NCBI GenBank assembly: GCA_032622095.1
Contig: CP136069.1
Coordinates: 69,153,319-69,217,318 of the forward strand
Origin: Siphonodentalium dalli
Lineage: Eukaryota; Mollusca; Scaphopoda; Gadilida; Siphonodentaliidae
Direction: 5' to 3'
Length of the DNA: 64,000 bases
The position numbers and the translations under genes were made by a program. Within the stretch, counting starts at the first letter, position 1. Each line of letters opens with the position of its first letter. Positions 32,659-45,499 of this stretch are shown one piece after another. Below the pieces are notes generated by a model. The model saw only the letters and a program-made list of their open reading frames with translations, was not told the origin of the DNA and searched no databases.

Positions 32659-33521
32659 AACTTTCCGTATTCGTTATTATTATCAGTCAACATTTTTCAT
32701 CCGATTGATTCCAAACTTCACATTGCTCTTCGAGTTGACCTCTGTTATTACTGAACCATTTAAACTTTTATCATTCCTTATTATCAGCCCTCGGTAACCT
32801 CATATCAGCCTTCAACCTTCGGTTTCAGGCTGATATGAGACTATCTCGGGCTGATATCGTGCCTAGTATAAAAATGTTATGTGCGATTTTACGTTTACAT
32901 GAATGTGAATGACTTGAGACATATTTTCTGCCCCCCATCATGCCCATGATTCAGCGATTTATTCTTTGTGCCTTCAACAACACTACCAAAGCAGACGTCA
33001 TCAGCAGCTCACGTTTTTTTCACACCGTTTGTGCGTGCGTGTCCTCCTTGACCTGTTTCAGACAGAAGGCGACATTATCGAGATAAATAAAAGATACGTT
33101 TACCGCCACTGTCAATGAACCATCTTATTTTGGAATGGACTCAATTATCGTCGTAAACAGTTTTTGTTCTTGCGCGCTAGTATGAAGTCTTAATTGGTAT
33201 GTTGCTGCGCCGTCTATGTGGCGGGCGTCAAAGAAGCCATACCTTTCGTTGGAGCAATTTATAAGAAATAATTGTCCGAAAATGATTTCCTGCGCTCGAT
33301 CCAAATACTGTCCGAACAATAGAAGGTCACGTGGTCATGTGGTCACAATACAGAACACAACACACAGAGCATTCGAACAGTCGAATGGGAATAATGCGTG
33401 TTTAGAATTTGAAAATGCGTCGGCAATTTTGAAGTAGTATGAAAACCTATGGCCCATGCACTGCAATTGGTGTCTTTCTTTCCACACTGTGTGGTGTGGG
33501 GGCATGGGATAACCCGGCATA
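32659..33521. other. No gene seen
   Basis: The first ~120 bp is the diverged flank of the minisatellite. A short stem 'tatcagcc...ggctgata' lies near 32803-32835. The rest is unremarkable. Confidence 0.4.
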
Positions 33522-33703
33522 CCCATACAAAAAGCATCATGGTACTACCATCGTAAAATACCATCGTAGATTGGCCACTTTACGATGGTAGTACCATGAA
33601 CTACATGTACAATGGCAGTACGTGGTGCTTTTTTAGCACCATGGTAGAATGGCCGATATACCATGGTTTTACCATGGTAGTACCATGGTGGTTTTTATAT
33701 GGG
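33522..33703. mobile_element. 182-bp MITE rich in ACCATGGT palindromes
   Basis: The left end CCCATACAAAAAGCATCATG pairs with the right end (complement CCCATATAAAAACCACCATG) at 33703. The arms repeat variants of TACCATGGTA, each itself palindromic. It encodes nothing. No convincing target duplication was seen. Confidence 0.8.
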
Positions 33704-33821
33704 CAGTGTGATTTTCTATCTTCGTAGACTGACACCTAAAGTTTAACTTATATATAAAACAGAACTGCTACATGTCATACTGTCCATCATAGCTAGAGGC
33801 AAGTATATCCGTTTTAGTACC

Positions 33822-34101
33822 TTAACCCTTTCTGTACTAAATACTCATTGACGAGTAGTATACCCGTAGGTACTGTTCAGATAATAAGTTCAACTAACCA
33901 TATATATGTCGTGTGTGGTACTTATTGTCTGACATTTCCCACCAATAAATATAATTCCTTTTGCTCTGCTATCATCTGTTTTTTTTTCTGTCTGTCGTCT
34001 GCTTTTATTACATGAACACCCCTCCAAATGAATAATAGACTGTTCCAATTTATACTTCTATGAGTGAATGTAAAAATCCAGTCAGAATAGAAAGAGTTAA
34101 T
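33822..34101. mobile_element. TTAA-flanked MITE family P1, full-length copy
   Basis: 280 bp from TTAACCCTTTCTGTACTAAA to GAATAGAAAGAGTTAA. TTAA ends and CCCTTT termini point to piggyBac-like mobilisation. The interior includes 'gttcagataataagttcaac', 'gtcgtctgcttttatta' and 'cccctccaaatgaataatag', shared by the copies at 11822, 46762, 47880, 52799 and 58029. There is no coding capacity. Confidence 0.85.
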
Positions 34102-35029
34102 GTGACCTTGTTCTTTGAACCGCGTCAAATCACATTCTATTACGGTACCTGTGCCTTTGCGACTGAAATCGTTTTTTTTTTTTGTTTTTTTTTTTTGTGG
34201 AAAACTTTAAACCTTGCCCTTTGTTGCACTCTGATTCCGACTTAAATGGCATAATGGTGGCGAACGACGGAACTAACGGGCACCGGTATAAGATGAGACA
34301 CGTCCATGCTATAATTTGTTCTCAGCTTACTTCATCTATCTTATAGCTGCGTGTATTAATGGTCCAGCGATTGAGTTTCTGTGAATGAACCTAAGGCCGC
34401 CATTCCTATAATGACATTTGTTCCCGGTGTTCGAATAGACATTTCGTAGAGAAGTCGTTTTGTGCGACGTTTTTTCTCATAACAGTATATATAGCTCCAT
34501 GTATGTCGATAACGGTGTAACCGAATATCTGGTCCGCTTGCTGACGTGGAGAAATAATAAAACTACAGTAAAATACACACCCTTTTGTTATGAAATTCGG
34601 CAGCTTATGAAAAAATGCAAACCTAGAACGGGACGTATAACTACCGAGAACGGGATGTGGCACCGAACCGCATTCCAGCGATCGCAATTAATTCACTTAA
34701 TTAAAAAACAAAATGCTACCCGGTTGATCGACATGAATATAATTCGAGCTGGCCGGGGGTGGCGGAAAAAAGTTCCAAACACGTAAGCGCTTGTTTTCAT
34801 TTTAGATGTATATCTTGGCAACCATCACCCCCTTTTCCCCGGTGTATTTTCGGAGATCCATCCCCTTTTTCGAAGATTTGTGACCGTTCAGTGTATCACA
34901 TATTGTTTTCGTTATTGCTCGTGTGCAATGCTATACAACCTTTGAATGTGAATTTGAGTACCTTTACATATATGGCAGATTTTGGTGCAGAAAAAAATAC
35001 GACGCATTTGTAACCAGTTATAGTAGGTT
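34102..35029. other. No gene supported
   Basis: Contains T-rich tracts near 34175-34197 and overlapping short frames at 34406-34786 without motifs. Nothing was assignable. Confidence 0.35.
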
Positions 35030-35360
35030 ACATGTGCGCCCTATTTGGTTTGTCATTTGCAGCTACATTAGGAAGTCCGACCAGTAACAAGTCGTGTGTC
35101 AGCTCCGACCAGTAACCCGGTTACAAATGCGCCCTATTTTATTTTTGTCATTTGGAGTGAAGTCGTTTAAAAAACGTGTTTTTTGTCAACTAGAAAAATG
35201 AAAATATCTCACCCATCCTTGTTACAAAAGGGTTACAAAGTTACATTTGGAAGTCGTTTTAAAAATGCGACGTGTTTTTTTGTTAAAAAAGGGTTACAAA
35301 GTTACATTTGGAAGTCGTTTTAAAATTGCGACGTGTTTTTTGTTACATAGTTACAAATGG
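35030..35360 (+). repeat. Short-period GGTTACAAA repeat with 61-bp duplication
   Basis: GGGTTACAAAGTTACATTTG starts at 35230 and 35291, giving two ~61-bp units. Looser relatives ('ggttacaaatgcgccctatt', 'ggttacatgtgcgccctatt') precede them at 35025 and 35119. The array is degenerate. Confidence 0.7.
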
Positions 35361-36004
35361 TTATCAGAGCAGGTAGTGCTAAATTTGTTTTAATTTATTT
35401 CGTTCAGTTGTTATGTTTGATTAAAATAATCTTGTTAGAACTGGTCAAGTAATCTGTTAGTCACTCAGAGTCACTGGTGAAGTCTTGAATTTCGGGTCAC
35501 AATCTGGAACAGTGATGACTTCTATGCATCCAACAGAGGGATTCAGTATGGGTTCCGAAGTGATAATCCACTCCTATATAACACTATATATTTTGCGCTT
35601 ATCGGGAACCCAGCCATGCAGCTTAATACAACATCGCTGCACGACTTATGACTACATAATTTGCTATGCAACTGATTGGTTGAGCCACCGAAGGCCCCAG
35701 CTCACGAATTATGTTTGTTTTCCTTTTATAAATCAAATGAACTAGACCCAGACAATATTTTCCTCACGCAACCAGACGCAACAGCACTTTATCGAACGAC
35801 ATAATAATACATTGACGGCATGCATGGTCCCATACCCCTTGTTACAATACTTCCAATCGGTACCGCGCGGAGTGTCTGGTGTGGCACCAGCACTTTATCG
35901 AACAACTTAAACCTTGTTAAGTGTGAGTAATCACTTCCAATGTTCTCCCATTCTGAGCCCCTGGGCGGATGTCGCGAAACTATATAGGATCTTCGATATA
36001 TAAC
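35361..36004. other. No gene seen
   Basis: Spacer. Small frames at 35485-35745 and 35789-36151 have no motif. Confidence 0.35.
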
Positions 36005-36970
36005 ACTAGCAGGGTTACCCGGCGTTGCCCAGGTTAAAGTGGTGTGAACCCCTCTGCATATTGTGGATATATGGTGGGAATAGAGGATACTCTTGTTCAA
36101 AGCGTTACCCATATTCTCCAAATTATATATCCAAATAGCATCACAAAACATGGTTCTTACACACGGAATATAAGTAGTAGCTCACCTTGTCGGATCGGAG
36201 CGATTGTCATTTTGTTTATCGCGATCAATCCGTCCCACCAATAAAGAACTATCTATTTATTTACAATTGCGTATACTTCAGACATTATAACATGAACATC
36301 ATAAACACATTAGTTCGCAAAAATAAAAGACGACAATTGGGTTTTACATAGATACATAGAGGTTTGACTAAGATTTTAAGGACACCTGGTTATCATATCT
36401 CCATGAATTAAGATACAGATGTTTTAAAGAAATATCCAGGTGCTCCTCTGTTCATGGTGCTATATTCTGGCTAATAATTCTCAGTTTTAAAGAAATGTTG
36501 CTCTGCAACTATATCAGCTACATGTACCCGACTCAGAGCGAGATTTTGAGTTGTTTATGTTAGGCGATGAGTCTGTTCTAAAACATGAAAGATATCCTCT
36601 GTATATCGGGCAGATATAACCTTGTCAGATGTCAGTATTGAAGGATCCTGAAAAGTTATGTTCCACTCCGTTTTCTTTTATCTCAGAATAAATTATATTT
36701 GACGGCACACTGTGATCAATATTTTTTAACAGGCCTTCTATATATACATTTCCATATCTCTTGTAACTTTTGTGTGGAAACTATATTGAATGGGCAGAAT
36801 CAATTGTGTTATAATATTAACATGAGCTATTATAATATTTTAACATGTACAATTATCTTCCTCGTAAAAAGTTACCACTTTTAGAATGCCTTGGTGCCAT
36901 CTCGATTGTATCCCGTGAAGTTATATATAGAACACATACAGACATATATTTGCATATATATCTAGGCACC
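36005..36970 (+). mobile_element. RTE/SINE-like element with hairpin head and ACATACAGACA tail
   Basis: The head is CACTAGCAGGGTTACCCGGC at 36005, including the ACCCGG..CCAGGT stem at 36017-36034. The tail is 'agaacacatacagacatata' and 'tttgcatatatatctagg' at ~36930-36965. The same tail sequence in better condition ends the adjacent satellite at 39265-39315. The body has no coding frame. Confidence 0.45.
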
Positions 36971-39260
36971 AAATGTGACGTTTTTAACACGCACGATTTG
37001 ATTCCTCGTATCAGTTGAGAAGAATGTGTATGAATTTGATGTTAATTGGCACCAAACATATTTCTATCAGTTTTTGGTGATCCGCCCGTCCCTATTTCGG
37101 ACTCAAGCGGCACCACATTTGACATCATTAAACCCCAAACTTAGACTCATTATGGAGATGAATATATATAAAATTGTTGAACATTGGCGAGTATACAAAT
37201 TCGCATCAAATTTAGGGCCCCCACATCTCTCACACAAACGGCACCAATTTGGCGTATTTAAACCACACGATTAGATTCCTCGAATGTATCAGTCTGGTGG
37301 AAATCGGCGTTAAACATATTGTTTATCAATTGTTGTGTACATCTTTCTCACCATATGTGGACCCCTGTCGAATGCACCACGTTTTACATCTTTAAACCAC
37401 ACAATTAGACTCCTGATATCATGGAGATGATTATTTATAAGTTTAGTGCTGATCGATTTAGTGCCCACCCTACGCCATCTCTCACACAAACAGCACCAAT
37501 ATAGCGTCTTTAAATCACATGATTTGATCCTCATATCAGGGATAAGAATGTGTATCAATTTGGTGGAAATTGGCGCTAAAATTATTGTGTATCAATTCTG
37601 GTGCCCCTCTCCTTTTGAGTGCACCCTGACTCGAATGACGCCACTTTTAACAGTTTTAAGCCACACCATTATACTCTCATACCATGTGGAGGATTTTTTT
37701 ATAAGTTTGGTAGCAATCGGTGACTAAACCAATTCTTATCAATGTTAGTGCCTACCCCCCCCCCCCCCCAAACCTCACATCCAAACGACACCAATTTGGC
37801 GCCTTTAAATAAAACAATTAGATTCCTTGTATCATGGAGAAGAATGTGTATCAATTTGGTGAAAATCGGTGCTAAAATTATTTTTATCAATGTTCGTGCC
37901 CCTCTCCCTTTCAGTGCACCTGACTCGAATGCCGCCAATTTTGACAGCTTTAAGCCACTCCATTAGACTCATCATACCGTGTGGATGAATTTGTGTAAGT
38001 TTTTGTATAAAATTGCGAGTATACAAATTCGTATACAATTTAGGGCCCCCATATCTCTCAACCAAAACGGCACCAATTTATCAATCTGGTGGAAATCGGT
38101 GCTGAACAAATTGTTCATATTTTTTGTGTTCCTCTCACCCTCTATGCATCCTGACTCGAATGGCCCCACTTGTGACAGCTTGTGACATCCTTAAACCACA
38201 CACTTAGACTCCTGATATCACGGAGATGATTATGATAAGTTTGGTACTAATCGGCGACTAAACCAATGTTGATCACATTTAGTGCTCACTAACCCCCCCC
38301 CCCATCTCTCACACAAACAGCACCAACATGGCGTCTTTAAATCACACGATCAGACTCCTCGTATTATGGATAAGAATGCGTATCACTTTTGTGGAAATTG
38401 GCGCTAAACTTATTGCGTATCAATTTTGGTGACCTTCTGACTTTCCCTGACTCGAATGACGCCACTTTTGACAGATTTAAGCCACACCATTAGACTCCTC
38501 ATACCATGGGGATGATAGGTATAAATGTGGTGGCAATCGGCGACTACAGCCATTCAAATTGAGTGCCCCGTCCACAATCTTTCATCCAAACGACAGCAAT
38601 TTGGAGTCTTTAAACGCACAATTAGATTCCTTTTATCATGGAGAAGAATATATATCAATTTGGTGAGAATCGGCGCTAAAATTAATTGTATCAATATTGG
38701 TGCCCATCCCGTGTCCGTGCACCCCTAACACGAATGGCGCCACGTTTGACATATTGAAACAACACCATTTGATTCCTCATATCGTGGCAATGATTATATA
38801 AACAATTCGTGGCAATCGGCGGCAAACATTTTTTCTGCCCCTCCTCTGTTCTGCCCCTGACAACAGCGTCACTTTAGGAAATTCTAAGCCGCACCATTAT
38901 TTTTCTCGCAAAAAGTTATCCCTAGTAGACCCGTTTGGTGCCATCTAGATGGTCCCTCGGCGCTAAACTTAGTTTATCAGTTTTGGTGCCCCTCTCCTCT
39001 TCCATGCATCCCTGACTCGAACGACGCCACTTTTGACATATTTAAACCATACCATCAGATTCCTTATATCATGGGGATGATTATATATAAGTTTCGTGGC
39101 AATCGGCGACAAATTTGTTTTCTGCCCCTCCCCATTTCTGCCACTGACAACAACGGCGTCACTTTAGAAAATCCTAACCCGCAGCATTATCTTTCTCGTA
39201 AAAAGTTACCCCTAATAGACCCCTTTGGTGCCATATAGATGGTCCCCTGTGAATTTCTAT
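36971..39260 (+). repeat. ~140-bp satellite, two alternating monomer types, ~16 units
   Basis: Monomer anchors resembling TTTAAACCACACNATTAGAC recur at about 36977, 37131, 37258, 37394, 37510, 37657, 37803, 37950, 38193, 38335, 38478, 38607, 38755, 38885, 39041 and 39174. One type has GACTCGAATGACGCCACTTT before the anchor; the other has 'ctcacacaaac-gcaccaattt'. They alternate over much of the array, giving a ~290-bp higher-order period. C-runs (15 C at 37755-37769) sit only in the second type. Divergence is high. Confidence 0.85.
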
Positions 39261-39265
39261 AGAAC

Positions 39266-39296
<31 letters not shown>

Positions 39297-39320
39297 TTCG
39301 CAAATATAGATATAGAAGAT
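39261..39320 (+). repeat. (ACAG)n tail of the satellite-bearing element
   Basis: Six to seven ACAG units at about 39266-39293 are followed by 'attcgcaaatatagatatag'. This resembles the tail at 36930-36965 and tails of RTE-like repeats generally. Confidence 0.75.
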
Positions 39321-40655
39321 GTAGTCGTGGTGTTACGCCAATCTACCAGAGCGCACCAGTCATATACTTCCTATCTTACTCTGTCGCCGACTGGGTACCT
39401 GTTTAATAGAAAAGTTCGGCATTCAATATTTTGCGCGGGTTTTCTCTATACATTGGCCTACAGCAATGGCCGATACCAAAAATTGTCAACTCCTCAAAAA
39501 GAGTTAAAAGTGGAATGTTTTGTCTGATTTGGTAAACATTTTCACGGCATCTACTCTTTGAATATAGTACACATTACAAAGTACAAAGTGCAAATTTGAA
39601 GACTCCGTAAACATCGCCTGCTGACTAAAATTGACAGATTGAAAACTTTTTCATGAGTGAAGATGTTTCACGTGGGTTTCTTTATAATATTAACCGGGAA
39701 ACCGGATCACACCAGCGTGCAAAATAGTGTTCGGATTCTATAAGCTTTTTCCGAACTTGAGGTTTGAAATGATACATTTTTATGGATGTGTATACGACTA
39801 TTGCGAAGTCCACACAATGTGGGTTAAATGAACCTTGCGTGGAGTTTGGTGTTACTTGTCGTCTAAATTGAATCGATCCACATCAGTATATTTGAGCACC
39901 AAAAGACATTGTATCTATACTATGTAGAAATTATCACCATTTTAAGTAGTCCTGCTAATTTGCTATGCTGTTGATGAGTATACTGCTGAATACTCTCATC
40001 ACATACTGACCTGGAAAAACCAATGCATGTATGTTGTAGACAAAATTAATGCCAATCAGTCAGTATTTGATCAATTTTTTTCAATTAAAACAGATTCTGA
40101 AACAGGTTAAACTATCATTTGCATTAAAGGAGATAATTTCCCAGTAACATGTGATGAGTGATATCAGTGGGGTGTTGTGCGGTTTTAGATCAACATTAGT
40201 TAAATTTAGGGGGTGTGTGACATCATAGCACCATACTGGCTAGCAATGCCCAACAATTTGCTATATATGTCACATTCGTATTTTTGAAGTCACGGAATTG
40301 CTTTTATAACCCGGGTTATGAGACTATCGTTGATGTATCGCCATACGGGCGCGCTTGTGACAATGCGTGATGAAATTTAAAATACCATTTTACGTGAGTC
40401 TATATATAGAGAGTGATTAGGCCCACGCAAAAGAGACAATTCCAATTAATATATATCATATATGCATGTGTTATATTTATATTAATTGTGCTGAGTGCTG
40501 CTCCACATGGCAGTAGGCATGTGCATACGATGACCTAAATCATATATAGGCAACTCCAACGCACACAAAAGCAACACACAATTGACAAGTACATGTAAAA
40601 GATCTTCGACTGGGAGCGAAACTGTATAATAGTACAGGATCAGCTAGGCTATTCG
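39321..40655. other. No gene seen
   Basis: Spacer. 39943-39975 ('agtagtcctgctaatttgct' and 'atgctgttg') resembles the terminus of the 421-bp element at 48099, perhaps a decayed relative. Confidence 0.4.
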
Positions 40656-41068
40656 TTAACCCTTTACCCAACAAAGCAGCCAAAAACGCCCAAATAAAGC
40701 TTCAACAGCCTAAAATATCTTCGGGCTGTCTCAATAACACCATACAAATATGGATATCATTGGAATCGGTTCATTGACCACATTGTGATGGTTACAGTTA
40801 TGCCCTGTGCCAATGCATTCTCTTATATATGCGAGTCGACCATGCATTTTACCATTTTTTCTTACATTCTTTAACAATTTTATAATTTTTTCTTACATTT
40901 TTTAACAATTTTTATAATATTTTTCTACATTCTTTGACAATTTTATCATTTTTAATATGTGTTAAGCCAATGCATTCTCTTATATATGCGAGGCGACCTA
41001 TATATGGTCGACTCGCATATATAAGAGAATGCATTGGCACAGGGCCGTTCTGTTGGGTAAAGGGTTAA
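40656..41068. mobile_element. TTAA-flanked MITE family P2, copy 2
   Basis: 413 bp from TTAACCCTTTACCCAACAAA to TGTTGGGTAAAGGGTTAA, with ~18-bp near-perfect termini and TTAA at both ends. Internal GCCAATGCATTCTCTTATAT motifs form long hairpins around 40805 and 40970-41040. A ~37-bp AT-rich triplication ('tttttcttacattctttaac') at 40848-40958 has expanded one loop. Confidence 0.85.
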
Positions 41069-41206
41069 AACGCTAATTCTTTCAAGTAAATCAATTCGAC
41101 TGAGAAAAGGCGTTCAATAATAGCAGAGACATTTACAAAACGTTTCCACAAGTATGCAACCATATCGACACGGCAAATCCAGCGTCCTATCAAGTAGTTC
41201 ATGCTA

Positions 41207-41369
41207 TAAATAGAGGATCTACAACGAGTCCCCAGTTTATAGCGGAATTTACAAAACGAGTCCAGTAAATTAGGTCTGGACCGAGCCTTTGGCGAGGTAG
41301 AGACCTAATTTACTGGACGAGTTTTGTAAATTCCGCTATAAACTTGGGACGAGTTGTAGATTCTATTTA
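41207..41369. mobile_element. 163-bp palindromic element, family F41
   Basis: Arms of ~72 bp run from TAAATAGAGGATCTACAACG at 41207 to its complement at 41369. The loop is near 41288. The termini (GATCTACAACGAG) match those of the palindrome at 63515, so the two form a family. Confidence 0.85.
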
Positions 41370-42341
41370 TTACATGATCCAAAACCTCGACAAAACATAC
41401 TTAAATCAACAAATGGGACGCGAAACTAACATCAACTTCTATAAGGCATGCGATGACGTTTCTCACAACTCTACGTTGTTTGCCCGCGCAAAGAAATAGT
41501 CCCAGATAAATAAAGACTGTTTGTCGTATTTAATGGCGTATATTTAATGACATAACTTTTCAAAATCTTCATTCATTATAGTTTGTTGAAATTATATTGG
41601 AAGCCATAGTATTTTGAGACGTAACGTACGGAATGTAAAGAAACCACAAACCGGAAGTCAAAGGTCACCTGGCACTATTTCCTGTTATTAAACGAACGTT
41701 TAATATCACAATTTATAGAATGGGTTTATTGAATGGAATAAAGGTAGGATCATGTAATAAAATAACATATCAGACTCGTATATATCAGCTTATTTGAATA
41801 CCATATATAGTTCATTGAATGATTGTCATTTCAGCGCGAGGCAAGACGTATTTGAGTATATCTCGTTCCGGATTCGAAATAGTCACCTCCAGACATCGGT
41901 TCGTTCACATGCGATATTCACTTTATAGTTACAAAAAGACGGGAAATCTGAAACATAGATGGTTGGTTGTTGGGCACAAATAAGCATGGTCGTATATGTT
42001 TCGATATACCGAGTTCAGAAATCAACTCAATTGATGGAAATTGGCGAAAGGGTGAATATTCATTTCAATGCAAGGTAGTTGCTGGAAGATTTGAGTACAG
42101 GAACCAAGCAAAAGCGACGAGGAAATACTCGATCGTGTTGCTAACTTCGGATTCATTTGTAAAACAAAATATGTTTCAAAGACAGGACCCGGGCTGTTTT
42201 TACAGCCTATTTCTACCCAATGCATGCTTTGGCGAAATATACAGAAATGTCTCAATTTCAACCAGGCAAATATCGAGGTTTTAGGCGAATATAACTGCTA
42301 CTATACCAACCGTTTCATTCTGTTCAAATACATAAGAAATG
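41370..42341. other. No gene supported
   Basis: A 105-codon frame at 41967-42284 and an opposing frame show no family motifs. The stretch is otherwise unremarkable. Confidence 0.35.
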
Positions 42342-42469
42342 AACGGCGGTTTCAATGTGGTCATGGGATTTTGACCGCGAGAAAAAATCAGCAAACCCGA
42401 AGGGGTTCATGCGGAGTTTGCTGATTTTTAATCGCGGTCAAAACCCATGACCACGTTGAATCCGCCGTT
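42342..42469. mobile_element. 128-bp palindromic hairpin
   Basis: The left arm AACGGCGGTTTCAATGTGGT mirrors 42406-42469 almost perfectly; the loop is only a few bases around 42405. The GC-rich stem end (GGCGG/CCGCC) is unusual in this AT-rich setting. Confidence 0.85.
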
Positions 42470-43403
42470 TATTATTTATATTTATATACTTAAATTCGTT
42501 ATGAACTAGGATTTTCTGTCAATTCCACAATTTATTCATCTATTTAAATGAACGCATGGGTTCAGTTAAGAAAGTTTGAATCCTGGTTTTTTGGAAAACC
42601 AAACATTTTGAGAATCCGTTCACGGAGAACGAAAAAAATAACGCAATTTCACAGTTAAGTATAGACATATGACAAACTGTCTTGTTTAGCTGGTAACTAA
42701 TGTAGACGTGTTGATTTCAAGAATGATATCTGAAACTAACAATTAAGTTTCGGGGGGGGGGGTATTTGTAGCGGTAAGGAAAATGATAAAACGCTATTGA
42801 GTAGCGGGCTTTTGAACATCAACGCTCAGTAACACCGGGCAACAGCACTGATTACAGACCAAAATAAATTTCTTGCCAAATCCGGACGTACTATATAGAT
42901 ACTCAAGCAGTCGGCAATGTCCGACAATCTCCAGTCATTTCCGGGACCAATGTGTTCATAAACATATGAACGACATTGGAAGTAACGTCACGTTGCGTTC
43001 ATAGGTTTATGAACTCATTGAATAAGGGGGCGTGTCTACCGTAACGCTATGGGGAAATCGGAAGAGATATTAGGTGTATGTAAATATATTAAAATGATCT
43101 ATTGTTTAGTTCTTAGTAAAAATTGCAACATACAAATAGGAGATGCGCGGTTGTATCATTGAAAAAAGCACGGTTGGCATCACAGATGCACGTTTTCGAA
43201 TGGTCGGTGTGGATATGCGAGTACTTATTATATAATCGTACACAATTGACTCTGGTATCCGATTAGTATATTAATCAATAGACGCGATACGAATAAGGTG
43301 CAAAAATAGGAGCCTTGGTCACATTTCTGTGCGAAATATTTAAAACAGAAGGAAAATTTCTAATACATCGGCAAGTTTTTTCAGAGAATATAAATCCGGC
43401 AGA
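42470..43403. other. No gene seen
   Basis: Spacer with a G-run near 42752-42761. A palindromic 'gttcataaacatatgaac' sits at 42954-42971. Confidence 0.4.
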
Positions 43404-44204
43404 TCGGCATTTCGTGTATTTTTTCGACCTTTCTATTACTCGATATTCGTGTATTTTTTTCAGCCTTGCTATCACTCGACATTTCATGTATTTTTTCGGC
43501 TTCCTATCACTCGGCATTTCATGTATTTTTTCGGCCTTCCTACCACTTGGAATTTCATGTATTTTTTCGGCCATTATATATATATCACTCATGTATTTGT
43601 TCGGCCTTCCTATTACTCGACATTCATGTATTTTTCGGCTTCCTATCACTCGGAATTTCATGTATTTTTTCGGCTTGCCTATTACTCGGCGTGCATGTAT
43701 TTGTACGGCCTTCCTATCACTCGACATTCATGTATTTTTTCGGCCTCCCTATATATTACTCGGCATGCATGTATTTTTTCGGCCTTCCTATCACTCGACA
43801 TTCATGTATTCTTTCGGCCGTCCAATCACTCGACATTCATGTATTTTTCGGCCTTCCTATCACTCGACATTCATGTAATTTTTCGGCCTTCCTATCACTC
43901 GACATTCATGTATTCTTTCGGCCTTCCTATCACTCGACATTCATGTATTCTTTCGGCCTTCCTATTACTCGACATTCTTGTATTCTTTCGGCCTTCCTAT
44001 CACTCGACATTCATCTATTTTTCGGCCTTCCTATTACTCGACATTCATGTATTTTTCCGCCTTCCTATCCTCGACATTCATGTATTTTTCGGCTTTCCTA
44101 TCACTCGACATTCATGTATTTTTTCCGCCTTCCTATCTCTCGATATTCATGTATTTGTTCGGCTTTCCTATCTCTCGATATTCATGTATTTTTTTGGCTT
44201 TCGT
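43404..44204. repeat. 35-bp minisatellite, about 22 units
   Basis: Units read CATTCATGTATTTTTTCGGC plus CTTCCTATCACTCGA, with 34-37-bp length variation and many substitutions. Because the unit is not a multiple of three, all three plus-strand frames run through it as phenylalanine/serine-rich repeats. That explains the three overlapping 190-250-codon frames. None is a gene. Confidence 0.95.
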
Positions 44205-45499
44205 TTATAGATAGATAGTTTATGGCATATATAAAATCAAACAAAAGAAGGAAAAAAGCAAAATGTAGAACAAAGATTGATTAATTTGATCAGAAGCAAA
44301 TGTCCATTCAAGTTTTACCTGATATCGGGTTTTCATTTTGATAAAGAACGATGAGTCGTTTATCGCGGGTTATCAGATTACATCTGAATACAAACGGAGG
44401 TGGGCTATCCGTAATTAGGTCAATTAATGTGATACTGGGTCAGATGTTGGTATGCACTTGGTCGCCGATATACTAGGCTAAATGTTCTCCCAGCGTCAAA
44501 CATCGCTCATGTAGTTGTCACAAGCATTCACTTGTATCTGACTGTTTTGATATGTTCATGTGTCTGTTGAAAGTCATGCATTTCTTCGATCTTCATATAC
44601 GTAATGGCACCTAATTAGCTGTCAATCCGCACTCAAGTGTGTCTTTTATTCAAGTTATAGTCTGTTTATTGATGAGAACAAGAATTTCTAACAGCTCTCC
44701 TGATTTAAATTCCGAAGACTTTTTGGAGAACACTGGAAACTCAAAGCTTTATTTTCCAACTAATGCACAACACTTGAACCAAAAAGTGCACCACAGACTA
44801 CTTTGCGGAACGACAGCATATAAACGAAACAATACATTTTAAATGTGGATTATTTTATAAGACTAGATGTATCTGATAATCCATAGATATAATATAATCC
44901 TACTATTTCTTGAATCAAAAGGGAGCATATAATTACGAATAAAGTAGAAGATCAGATTCACGTGAATTATCTCAAAGGTGAGAGCCACACAATGGCGGTA
45001 TTCGTCGAATTTCGTTGAGATATGTCATGCGTGGGGGCCGATGTTTCATTGATGAAAATTATGAAATGAACATGATGAAATTGACAAGCTGCACCATCTA
45101 GTTTCTCAAGCGAAGTTCTCCCCAGCGTTACTATCAATAATGGCTATATAATTTCAGTAAAATTATCCCCGCTCTCACTCGACAGCATGTACAAACTTGT
45201 CTTCGTATTTTAAATACTTTGATGTGGGTCGTTTATATTTTACAATAATTTATACCCATGAAGGAACGGTTGCTTATGTTGTATTGGGCTTTTAAACTTC
45301 GAGGTGGGAATCCTCGGTTTGTTTACAGTATGAAGTTGGATTGCGATCACGATTGACCTAATTACCACGAAATAACGATTTGGGTCTACTGTATCGACGC
45401 ACGTGTGTCCGGAGTGTAATTAATCATAATCATCCCATGAAATAACGCTTCTGGCCATAATTTTTTACTTTTGGTTTTCTCTTTGAGTTCGTAACGTTC
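44205..45499. other. No gene seen; fragment of the 45.5-kb repeat
   Basis: 44315-44370 ('gatatcgggttttcattttgataaag') is a fragment of the repeat at 45500-46150. The rest holds nothing I recognise. Confidence 0.4.

Noticed and set aside
31620-32754. Two ~360-codon repetitive proteins on opposite strands
   Set aside because: Both arise from a stop-free 54-bp minisatellite whose unit is a multiple of three. The variants are non-synonymous on both strands and no flanking domains or splice sites are visible.
43404-44204. CRISPR-like array of 35-bp repeats
   Set aside because: Units are contiguous with no unique spacers, and the context is an animal genome.
43315-44214. Overlapping 190-250-codon Phe/Ser-rich frames
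   Set aside because: They are three reading phases of one 35-bp minisatellite; a real protein would not be open in all three phases.
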